Source: Perkinsus chesapeaki (Eukaryota > Perkinsozoa > Perkinsida > Perkinsidae). Taken from it: a stretch of 28,312 nt of DNA. This document shows positions 1-8,215 of the stretch, one piece after another. The position numbers and the translations under genes were made by a program. The stretch spans positions 1 through 28,312 of the forward strand of contig JAAPAO010000476.1 of assembly GCA_013115145.1 (NCBI GenBank). Reading direction: 5' to 3'. Under the pieces are notes generated by a model. It was not told where the DNA came from and made no database searches. It worked only from the letters and a program-made list of their open reading frames with translations. How positions within the stretch are numbered: the stretch's first letter is position 1; each line of letters begins with the position of its first letter.

Positions 1-132
1 TTCAGCTGTTTGTGTCACTGTCCCCTGACGCGAAGGTTTCAACCTCAGTAAAACGGCCAGTCTTCCTTGCGCACGAACCAGGCATTTTATGACCACTGTC
101 AAATTCTTCCACTCAGCGCGAGCTTGTTGTTT

Positions 133-914
133 CAGGTTATCCTCATTCCAAATGACCAACTACATAATCCTTGTTCTCTCCACGTTGGTGGTGGTTGCCA
201 GCAGTGCTGCACCATTTGATGGCAAGTACAAGGCGTTCGTGGAATCCATCGGTTTCCAACTCGATGTGACCGTCGCTTACCCTAACGTTGATATCGGCTT
301 CACGTGTGACAAGAAAGCTCCACCTTACCAAGGAAGCTTTCAGTTCGAGTTTGACGTATCAAAAAGTATACTGAGCCTCTCCGATGCTGCTCAAAAAGCC
401 CCGCCCTATAAAGGCTTGCTTAAGGCGTTCTCGGAGCTTTGCTCTGACATCAAACTGAAGCCGCAAGAGAAGCCTTTAAGTTTGTTTGCGTACAAAAAGA
501 AGGACAATGATCTAGTAACTGCCGTCGGAGGAAATTTGGTTATACTGCAGAAGGTCTAGAAGTATTACACATTCACGTCTCTATTTTGTTCGTACAACTG
601 CTCTGTCGGTTATATCGGCTTTTCGGCTACTCTTTCATACGCCCATAGCGCCCATTGCTGTCCATGTGGTGATTTTTCTACTATCACCGATATCCTATTA
701 TCTATCGGCTCCTTCTGTAAGATCTCTACTCTCGAGCTTTCATGAACTCCAGAGAGATGCTGCAGAATTGAAATCCGTCTACCACCACAATGATGTTGTG
801 CCCTTCGGGCAGAGCATATGATGACTACACTTCTAGGCTGGAAATTCAGTCCATCTGTAGTCGAAGAATCTTTAGGTCCCCGTTGGTGAGGTGTTGTGTT
901 GCTGAGTAGTCTAC
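133..914. repeat. Tandem duplication, copy A
   Basis: A unit of about 780 bp that begins at the CAG before the copy A start codon and runs about 350 bp past its stop. It matches 1876-2677 in coding sequence and, with more changes and small indels, in the 3' flank. Examples are the shared GGCTTTTCGGCTAC and the shared stretch around AGTCCATCTGTAGTCGA. Sequence upstream of the CAG shows no match, so the duplicated block starts at the presumed splice acceptor. Confidence 0.75.
152..559 (+). CDS. Small secreted protein, tandem copy A
   Basis: Single-exon frame of 135 aa. It starts with a clear signal peptide: a short polar start, a hydrophobic core rich in Leu and Val, then SSAAP as a likely cleavage region near residue 20. 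The mature part of about 115 aa contains the short motif KAPPY-Q/K-G twice (near residues 57 and 82), one Cys before the first motif and one in the C-terminal third. It ends in LVILQKV. I do not recognise a named family. An in-frame ATG exists at 89, but I chose 152: homology with copy B (1895-2302) begins only at a CAG about 17 nt before this ATG, which looks like a 3' splice acceptor for a 5' leader intron or trans-splicing. The first 90 residues differ from copy B at only three positions, while the last 43 differ greatly. Confidence 0.75.
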   Translation: MTNYIILVLSTLVVVASSAAPFDGKYKAFVESIGFQLDVTVAYPNVDIGFTCDKKAPPYQGSFQFEFDVSKSILSLSDAAQKAPPYKGLLKAFSELCSDIKLKPQEKPLSLFAYKKKDNDLVTAVGGNLVILQKV

Positions 915-1875
915 ACCTTTTCAAGATGGCGATGGCTAGTTTTTGTTGGAAAGATAACGCGTACAGTTGACAACGAGAGAGGAGCGAGTGAGACCTGCAG
1001 GCATCAGTAGGCAATCCGTGCCACCATCGTTGACGCTTAACAACCAAACTTATGGACCATTGCGGAATGAGCGCAGAAGTGTAGCACACACAGTATAGCT
1101 AACTCGGTGAATGGTAAAAGTGTGTTTGTCTTGGAGATTTTGGGGCCCTACAAGCTGCGGAACAATAGCCTATTGTCAATAGGGTACCTTGTCGTGTACG
1201 GCAGCGAGTCTACCGCGCCGAAATCTGTAGGGAGACAGCTCATGTGCGTGCCACGTGCAGCGCGTGTCACGGAACGTGCCGACGTTAGCAAGAGAAAAGG
1301 TTGACCGCAACTCTGGCCGCAACTCGGCCAACGGTGACTACAAGTCTACGGTGAAGCACAGCTCACCGTTAGTAGTGTTACAATAAGTTGCGGTCGTATG
1401 TGACATCTCGAGTAGAATCTTTCGGTACTATTCGGCCACTTTTATCGACTCGAGGAGCGTTGACTGTTTTTCCCGGGGTGAAATCCAAAGTCAATGAAGA
1501 CAAATACTCCGGCAGTCTAATATGACCTGTCGCTAATCACAGAAACATCGGCGTCGGCTCCCCTGTATCGAGAGCAAGTAGAATGAAATGGAGCTCAAGC
1601 ACTGATGTAGGAATTAGTAGCAATAAGTTGCTCCCATTCTCTGACGGATCCAGTTTGATGCAGATCGCTTTTCAAGCAGAATTCCTGGATTCGTAGTAGA
1701 CAACACTTCTATCTTTTCACGGTCACCATCAGTTTCGCTAAGGAAAGTGAGCAACGATAACAGCACTGGTTACTCTTGTAAAGATTGTTCCATTCGTGAC
1801 TCATTCACTCGCGATGTTGGAGATCAGTGTAATCTGTAACAACTTCTATCTTCCATAATTTCTAACTTGCTATGC
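915..1875. other. Spacer between the two secreted-protein copies
   Basis: About 960 bp with no coding region I can support; the open frames here lack splice-consistent extension and family features. It holds a nested inverted repeat at 1303-1395. The last part probably contains the promoter or leader intron of copy B, ending in CAG at 1876-1878. Confidence 0.4.
1303..1395. repeat. Nested stem-loop (10-bp outer, 8-bp inner arms)
   Basis: Outer arms GACCGCAACT (1303-1312) and AGTTGCGGTC (1386-1395) are perfect inverted repeats. Inside them, AACGGTGA (1330-1337) pairs with TCACCGTT (1363-1370). The 93-nt segment could fold as a long hairpin. No function is evident. Confidence 0.5.
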
Positions 1876-2677
1876 CAGGTTATCCTCATCCCAAATGACC
1901 AACTACGTAACCCTTGTTCTCTCCACACTGGTGGTGGTTGCCAGCAGTGCTGCACCATTTGATGGCAAATACAAGGCGTTCGTGGAATCCATCGGTTTCC
2001 AACTCGATGTGACCGTCGCTTACCCTAACGTTGATATCGGCTTCACGTGTGACAAAAAAGCTCCACCTTACCAAGGAAGCTTTCAGTTCGAGTTTGACGC
2101 ATCAAAAAGTATACTGAGCCTCTCCGATGCTGCTCAAAAAGCTCCGCCCTACAAAGGCTTGCTTGAGGCCTTTTCGTCCAGGCTTTGCCCTCATATTAGT
2201 GAGCCGAAAGACAGGCCTCTAAGTTGGTTCTCGTACCGATCCTCTGACGACGAGCTGGTAACTACCATTGCCACGAGTTTGGTGATACTGCAGAAGGTCT
2301 AGGCGCACTCAACAGTAACTCCCTGATTTCGTTGTGTCAACTGCTCAGTGGGTCATACAGGCTTTTCGGCTACCCTCTCACACGCCCACAGGGCAAGCCC
2401 ATACCTCTTTTGCTGTTCATGTGGTGATTTTTCTGCAATCACCGGTATCCTATTATATATCGGCTCCTTGTGTGAGATCTCTCCTCTGGAGCTTTCATAA
2501 GCGTCAGAGAGATGCTGCAGAAGTGAAGCCCGTACGCCCCTACAATCACTTTGTGCTTTGTGCCCAATGGGCAGAGCTTATAATAACTATACTCCTAGGC
2601 TGGAAGTTCAGTCCATCTGTAGTCGAGGAATCCTGAGGTCCCTGTTGGCGAGGTGTTGTGTTGCTAAGCAGTTTACA
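1876..2677. repeat. Tandem duplication, copy B
   Basis: Second copy of the unit at 133-914. It includes the coding frame and about 375 bp of related 3' flank, with indels. Similarity ends near GTGTTGCTAAGCAG around 2677. Confidence 0.75.
1895..2302 (+). CDS. Small secreted protein, tandem copy B
   Basis: 135 aa, the same length as copy A. It has the same signal peptide with two substitutions, the same central block and both KAPPY motifs. The C-terminal third diverges: it is richer in Arg, Asp and Ser and keeps the LVILQKV ending. The ATG follows a CAG acceptor-like site at 1876-1878, as in copy A. Secretion is inferred from the leader. The uneven divergence fits gene conversion of the 5' part or diversifying change at the C terminus. 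Function unknown. Confidence 0.75.
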   Translation: MTNYVTLVLSTLVVVASSAAPFDGKYKAFVESIGFQLDVTVAYPNVDIGFTCDKKAPPYQGSFQFEFDASKSILSLSDAAQKAPPYKGLLEAFSSRLCPHISEPKDRPLSWFSYRSSDDELVTTIATSLVILQKV

Positions 2678-3170
2678 ATGATTGAGCCACTGACAATGAC
2701 AATGATAGGGTGAGATGGGCGATGGAGCCATTAGAGACCCGGCTACATGAATAGGGAAGATGGGAGAATCGGACAATAGAAACCGCCGGGCCGGGGGGGG
2801 GCTAATCGTAGTGCACAAACAGAATTAGCAGATTCTGACGAAGAGGGGGCCGTGGTGTTGCACGGGTGATCGTACAACCACTAACTATCACTGTCAATGA
2901 CTCATTAAATATATTCGCAACTGACCGAACGCAACTCGGGGCGCAATAATCGCAATTACTGACCTTCAGAACTTACGATACCCGCAGGAAGCGGGGTGAT
3001 ATTGCACGAGAGATGCGCTCGCAAGGCGCTGACTATCGCACTAGTCATAGAGTCTGATAATGTATGGAAGCCTGGGGGCGTCTGATCATGTACACTCGTC
3101 GAGCTACAATGGAAAGGGTGACAAGCAACAAGAGTAGCAGCTTTTTTGACAAGAGAAAGATAACGGAAGG
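2678..3170. other. Gene-poor stretch downstream of the duplication
   Basis: About 490 bp separating copy B from the 3' end of the opposite-strand mucin-like gene. I see a short G run near 2793-2801 and no convincing coding or RNA gene. The two transcription units converge here. Confidence 0.35.
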
Positions 3171-4382
3171 TTATGCGAACCTGATCAGCCTGCGACGAGT
3201 TGTCGGTCTACCAAGGACAATACTTAGACCAAGGCTGTCGAGAGAGAAGGTGATAGTCTCCGCATCTTGGTCGTAAGTCAGCGTGGCTCCTAACATCAAG
3301 TGTGACGATAAACCCGGCGAGTGATCAGCTACCTGCAATGAGGCCCCTGTAAGCTTCAGGGATGCTCGACAGATCTGTGAGTTGGATATTGGCACCGTCA
3401 ATCTCATAGGGGAGGTTGGTCAGCTGTATATTCGTACTCGCAACCGTGACGTTCCTAAGAAGCAATAATTAGGAGTTAAGAGACAGCCCAATAATTGACT
3501 CACATTTCTTGGACGAGAGTCTCGGACTCTGCAAATAGTGCCCTGGCGGTCACTGTTGTTTCGCCGAGAGTAGTGCTGCCCTCGTAGAGGCCTGTGGGAT
3601 AACCTGAGGCTCAAAAGAGATACACCACATGACAAAACCTAAAGAGAGCTTCTCTCACCTGGGTGCACAGGCGCGGCGGTAGTAGTCGGGCCAGGTTCGG
3701 CAGTAGTGGTAGGGCCAGGCTCGGCAGTAGTGGTAGGGCCAGGCTCGGCAGTAGTGGTAGGGCCAGGCTCGGCGGTAGTAGTCGGGCCAGGCTCGGCGGT
3801 AGTAGTCGGGCCAGGTTCGGCAGTAGTAGTCGGGCCAGGCTCGGCGGTAGTAGTCGGGCCAGGTTCGGCAGTAGTAGTCGGGCCAGGTTCGGTAGTAGTA
3901 GTCGGGCCAGGTTCGGCAGTAGTGGTAGGGCCAGGCTCGGCGGTTGTAGTCGTAACTCCTCTACAGAAGACTTCTCGACCTTCGGGGCATTCTTCCGGGT
4001 TAGTGTTGTAGAAGCACACATCACTACTGTTGGGAAGATGATAACTGACAGTGAAAAGCGTGACACATCATTCGCCCTCCTGAAGCTTACAATCCTTGGC
4101 AAACTCCAACTCCGTCCTCAGGGTTACCGAAGGGCTTGCAGTAAGAGCCGTACTTGCCACAGTCGGTCAGGCCGGAAGAGCCGCAAAGCGATTGACAGTA
4201 CTCCTGAGCACAATGAAAACTTCCCGGAACTGGCGGAATATACAGGAAGGCCTTCGTCGCCTTACGTCTTCTTGAGTAAGAGTAGGGCTTGCAGCGCTAC
4301 CATCTTCTAGCTTGACGGAAGAGAGGCCTTCCGCCAAGTTATGGAGGACCAGGAAAAGGGCGATATTACCAATCATCTTCAA
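3171..4382 (-). CDS. Secreted Cys-rich mucin-like protein, six exons
   Basis: Model on the minus strand: exons 4382-4301, 4229-4091, 4026-3659, 3591-3504, 3454-3333 and 3289-3171. The introns are GT-AG of 71, 64, 67, 49 and 43 nt and all phases agree, giving 305 aa. Order: a signal peptide (MKMIGNIALFLVL core); a Cys-rich module of about 70 residues with cysteines spaced as small disulfide domains (CGSSGLTDCGKYGSYC, then CFYNTNPEECPEG); eleven TTTAEPGP-type octapeptides (one TTTTEPGP); a linker; and a C-terminal domain of about 90 residues with NVTV near its start, P-E-A-Y-R-G and an L-S-I-V-L ending. The Thr/Pro repeats would be a target for O-glycosylation, so a surface or secreted mucin-like role is inferred. 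The C-terminal domain may be distantly related to the secreted proteins at 152-559 and 1895-2302. The exact family is unknown. Confidence 0.75.
3681..3950. repeat. 24-bp minisatellite coding for TTTAEPGP
   Basis: About eleven units of 24 bp inside exon 3 of the mucin-like gene. Units differ at a few silent positions (GTAGTC versus GTGGTA, GGTTCGG versus GGCTCGG). The unit length is a multiple of three and stop-free in several frames, so misleading open frames appear on both strands. Copy number is likely polymorphic. Confidence 0.9.
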
Positions 4383-4870
4383 TGTTTGGAAAAACGAATA
4401 AATCTCGGCGGCCCGTTCGCGGCGGGAACTTTCCGCGGGAACATCTTAGCTACAAGCCCTCGAAAACATGCTCCACGCTTTCATCATCGTAAATAACGCT
4501 GTTTCATTCTTTATTTCCAGTATTTGAGTGCTGTTGTGTCGTAATCAGTATGTGAAAGCCCGCCATCATGGCCTCCTGTTATCTGAGGCCCAAGAAGCAA
4601 CAGTGAGAGAGGCGCGCATTCTCTGGAGAGCTAATTTCGTAGTATTATGCATTCCTAGTTGTTGTACTGCGGGATTCTCGCACTTCGACTTTCAGACAGT
4701 TCCTACTCGAGAAGCTTGCGTCGGTCTGTTATCAATGGTCCTCTATAGCAACGCAAAGAACTGAAATTTTCGCGACTGTCGACATGGTTTCATATCCGCA
4801 CGCATACGCATGTACTTGGTGAAGCAGGCTTAGGGGCGCAGCAGCGCTCCACGTGGAAACCTCACAACAG

Positions 4871-4946
4871 GCCGCCGGCGACTACTAAGAGTGTCGTTAT
4901 AATTTATCGTGTTTTTTAAATTACAACGCTTTGTAGTGTCGGCGGC
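4871..4946. repeat. Imperfect inverted repeat around an AT-rich centre
   Basis: GCCGCCGGCGACTACTAAG on the left resembles the reverse complement of the right side (GCCGCCGACACTACAAAG), and matching continues into GTTATAATTTA versus GTTGTAATTTA. It has gaps and mismatches. It could be a decayed foldback element. Confidence 0.35.
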
Positions 4947-5128
4947 TGCGCGGCACACCGAGTGCGTGGCCGCGGTTCGGTGAGCACGCATGCGTTAGAT
5001 AATGCTTATAATAGCAGAGAAGCGAAGAAATAGAGAGCATAGGCATGCTAACGACACCTGCCGAGGCACTGTCGACGTCTCAGGCGTGTCACCTATAGCA
5101 AGCGGCCTGGCGTGGTTGCACTCAACGT

Positions 5129-5713
5129 GTGCTCGCACACGGGGCGACTCGCCCCGGGCGAGTAGTGCGTCACTGGAGCGCGTATCTTTCCACGTTCATG
5201 CACTACCGCACTCCGAATATTCCCTATCGTATGTCGGTAGTCCTTTGTTGCGAACGTTGTTCGTGTAACTCCACGTTTTTTCAACCTCCCACTCCGCCCT
5301 GGGGATCCTTATGCTATCTGCGCGGCCCTGTCTACTCTACTATCCTTCACGGTCCGTTTCAGCAGTCACCCTGCGGACGGGTTTATCGGTTTACTCTCAC
5401 GGCCGCTCATCCCGCCGCAGCGCTGTACCACTTGTCACCATATTCCCGAATATCATCCGCACAAGGCGTGCGGGCTAAAGGTTTCCCATGTCTACTCTAC
5501 GCTCGTTGTGTTGCTCCAGGGGTCAGAGCGCTAGTTTATGCTCCATGTGAGGCTACCACATTGAGGCACGCAACCACTGGAGTGCCATCCAACTGTGAGG
5601 AAGCCGGAAGCTGGAATACACAAAAGATGCTATCGCGACTCGAAGAGTCTCCGACAACCGCACCGCCCAAAGTCGAGGATCCGAGGCTTCAGACACTACC
5701 TACCTGGCGCTAG
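5129..5713 (+). CDS. Unassigned 194-codon open frame
   Basis: Open on the + strand in a locally GC-rich segment. It has several Cys and Pro, no obvious signal peptide, transmembrane helix or repeat, and no family I recognise. Long open frames can arise by chance at this GC content, and no splice-consistent extension was found. Treat as doubtful. Confidence 0.15.
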   Translation: MLAHGATRPGRVVRHWSAYLSTFMHYRTPNIPYRMSVVLCCERCSCNSTFFQPPTPPWGSLCYLRGPVYSTILHGPFQQSPCGRVYRFTLTAAHPAAALYHLSPYSRISSAQGVRAKGFPCLLYARCVAPGVRALVYAPCEATTLRHATTGVPSNCEEAGSWNTQKMLSRLEESPTTAPPKVEDPRLQTLPTWR

Positions 5714-6077
5714 CTTTGAGCACTTGAAGCTTTGAGCTTTTACTTCATAGACTGTCTACCTGTAAACTGAATGCGTCGAAATCTCCTTCGGTTGATTTCT
5801 CATGAAGTTTGTGGCTTACGAATGTCCGAATTTTTGGCCTTGATCCTTCCGAAGTTTCGTGAGGAAACGGTGAGACTACTCTTTGGTGATGATGCGAAGG
5901 CTAGAGCTGAAGCTGAATGAATGTCGGGCCTCTATGTGGGTGAGGGACTCACTCACTTTGGTGATAACTGTGAAGCATGGAGAAGGTAAAGCTAAGGTCC
6001 TTAGCCTAAGGTCGTTATACGATATAATAATTAATGACAATGATAGGAATCTTTCTAAGGGTAGACTGATTTATACG

Positions 6078-6786
6078 CGGCTCGTTCATTAAACTTTGAA
6101 GAAACTGGTTCTGGAAATGGTTTTCAAAACTGGTTTTGGAAACTGGTTTTGAAATTGTGTTCATAGAAATGGTTTCATAAATTTTCCATACTGGTTTTAG
6201 AACCAGTGCTTGCAAGCGTTCACTCAAACGAGTTTTCAAAACCAGTTCTCAAAGCCGGTTCCAGGGCTATTTTAGGAGAAATCCTTCTGCCCAGGGTCGA
6301 ACCCGAAAGCAAAATCAGCAAATCGACTTAACTGCCCCAGCCTCGGTTCGTGCCTACGCCTCACGTGCGTAATCATGCCCGCCTTGACTAAAATTCCATG
6401 AACCGTGTTAGCAGTAGGCATACACTTGTTAATGAAATACTCTTCTTAAATTTCCTCGCATATACAAGTGCCATTGATCACGAATAGGGCTGGACGCCTG
6501 GTCGCATAAGATTTCGGAGTCGTGTACTCATCATGCGCTTTCTAACCCCGAGTCCCTCTGGCGCTGTCACGCGCCACAAAAATCTCGGAACTGCTCGGAC
6601 CAGTTTTGAAAAATGGGTTTTGAAAATTAGTCCCGAGACCAGTTTTGGTCTTCAATGAACGCTCTCAAAACTGGTTCCGAAATGAGTTCTGAAACTGGTT
6701 CTAGAACCCGTTTGGTGAACGCAATTTCCACGAAACCGGTTCTAGAACCGGTTTTGGAAATCAAAACCAGTTAAATGAACGAGCCG
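6078..6786. mobile_element. 709-bp element with terminal inverted repeats (MITE-like)
   Basis: The left end CGGCTCGTTCATTAAACT (6078-6095) is matched by AGTTAAATGAACGAGCCG at the right end (6769-6786), with one mismatch in 18. Both ends are flanked by ACG (6075-6077 and 6787-6789), a possible 3-bp target-site duplication. Beneath the termini are many copies of a 10-12 bp motif, AAACTGGTTTTG or its complement, at about 6105-6260 and 6600-6775, typical of transposase-binding subterminal repeats. No transposase frame is present, so it would be non-autonomous. A B-box-like GGGTTCGACCC lies on the minus strand near 6291-6305. Confidence 0.65.
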
Positions 6787-6851
6787 ACGGAGTCTCGAGG
6801 GGAAGAACACCTAGAATAGCCCACTACCACTCACGCGAAAAATTTAGCACA

Positions 6852-6933
6852 GACACTTTGGCCGAGTGGTTAAGGCGGCGGCCTGCTAAGCCGTTGGGCT
6901 CTGCCCGCGAGGGTTCGAATCCTCCAGGTGTCG
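6852..6933 (+). tRNA. tRNA-Ser(GCT)
   Basis: 82 nt. Acceptor arms GACACTT and AGGTGTC pair with a discriminator G. The A box reads TGGCCGAGTGG. The anticodon stem GCGGC/GCCGT encloses loop CTGCTAA, giving anticodon GCT for AGC/AGT serine codons. There is a long class II variable arm (TGGGCTCTGCCCGC), and the T arm AGG-GTTCGAATCCT carries the B box. CCA is not encoded. A T4 run at 6957-6960 could serve as the Pol III terminator. It lies only 65 bp from the end of the inverted-repeat element. Confidence 0.95.
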
Positions 6934-8215
6934 TAGATGTTTAGTTCCAATTTGAGTTTTCCGGGTTTACCCGAGTCCTTCCTCCCGGACGGTTGGGTGT
7001 CGATACCCGAAATTGGAAACCGAAACCCGCGACCCGCAAGCCAGGGCAGGGCAGAGCTTCCAATATCGTGGTACTAAGCGCTCAGCCTGTCAGGCGATCG
7101 GCAGCCGATCTCGGCTGCCATCAACTAGCATCAGAACTTAAACCGTGCTAGCTGGCGTGTTAGATCCTGAAGATCTATATCTGTATTCGACTAATTAACA
7201 ACTATTAGATCCTTAGTATTGCTCAGTTATAACCATACGCAGATTCTTCATAGTCCGTGACAGTATCCTTAATGTTTATCTCGCCCGCCATACTGTAGCC
7301 GTCGCGTATATATAGTTGAGTGAATGCTGAGTTGAGATTAAGTCAAGATTCTGTTGGTATTATTATCATTTTCTATCTTACCGACTCGAGTTAACATCTC
7401 CTACAACTGGTTAAATCTAACAGCGGAGCCGAATAGCCTGGTGGGGAGAAGCTTCATCAGGGAGGGCGGGTGGTAAAAATTAACTAACTGTAGTTCATTG
7501 GACTACAATTTGTAAACAAACCGGATGAACATTCAAGATTCACTAGGCGTGCTGTCGCTGGACTCGCTCGCCCACCTATCACACCCGAAAGAATCTGCAG
7601 CATCGCGCCGGCAGTCATACCGAGTAAACTTGGTCAACTACGTCAACCCTCATAGTTTCTGGGTTGAGCAGCGATATCACCGTACCGACAATCTCGATTG
7701 AGCGGTTCTTAATCTGGCTGTACAGCAGGACACAGACACGATCCTGTTCTTTCTCTGAGCAGAGTCAGCTACCTGCTGACACTGTCAATTTTACAAAAGA
7801 CCAGGGATTCAAGGATGCCTTCACGCGCAATGATACCCATTAGCGCATTCAGAAGGATACGGCTGGCGAAAGATGTAGTTATGAGGCACATAGGGTACGT
7901 GATATAACGAACAGCGATGGCGATCATACGGCATTCAGCGATGCTCATATTAGGCAGTGCAATACAGAAGCTGCCCAAGAGGTTCAAACCTCTCGCATCT
8001 GCAAATTGCAGACTGCAATTTAAGTTATCCTGCATCTCGGCTTTGAGTCACTAATGGACTTCATATGTTCCCACGGGGAATGTGTCTGTTGTCTGTTTAG
8101 GGTTTAGAGAGATATTCTCGTTATATCCCGGAAGGTTAGGATAAGTTATGCTCTCCATATTTCAGACTTTACAACGCAAGGCGAGCCTCGAATAGGAAAG
8201 AGCTTCCTCGAAAGT
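6934..8215. other. 1.3-kb stretch between the tRNA and the TMX-like gene
   Basis: It includes a perfect 9-bp inverted repeat at 7100-7119 (GGCAGCCGA, 2-nt spacer, TCGGCTGCC) and paired TTCCAATTT/AAATTGGAA arms around 6944-7018. A minus-strand open frame at 7769-8035 (88 codons, moderately hydrophobic) lacks recognisable domains or clear splice partners. I cannot support a gene here. Confidence 0.35.

Larger units (their letters stand above)
4383..6077. other. 1.7-kb stretch without a supported gene
   Basis: It contains an open frame of 194 codons on the + strand at 5129-5713 (below) and a shorter one at 4528-4764 that I cannot support. An imperfect inverted repeat surrounds an AT-rich loop at 4871-4946. 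The 4.4-4.5 kb part is the probable promoter side of the mucin-like gene. Confidence 0.35.

Noticed and set aside
610-1089. 159-codon minus-strand frame after secreted-protein copy A
   Set aside because: It lies in the duplicated 3' flank; the matching region of copy B does not keep the frame, so it is unlikely to be a gene.
3681-3950. CRISPR-like regular repeat array
   Set aside because: Units are contiguous 24-bp minisatellite repeats without unique spacers and encode a Thr/Pro repeat in a eukaryotic gene.
3663-4310. Long + strand open frames over the 24-bp repeats
   Set aside because: They are by-products of a repeat unit divisible by three. The minus-strand frame has a signal peptide, Cys-rich modules and phase-consistent introns.
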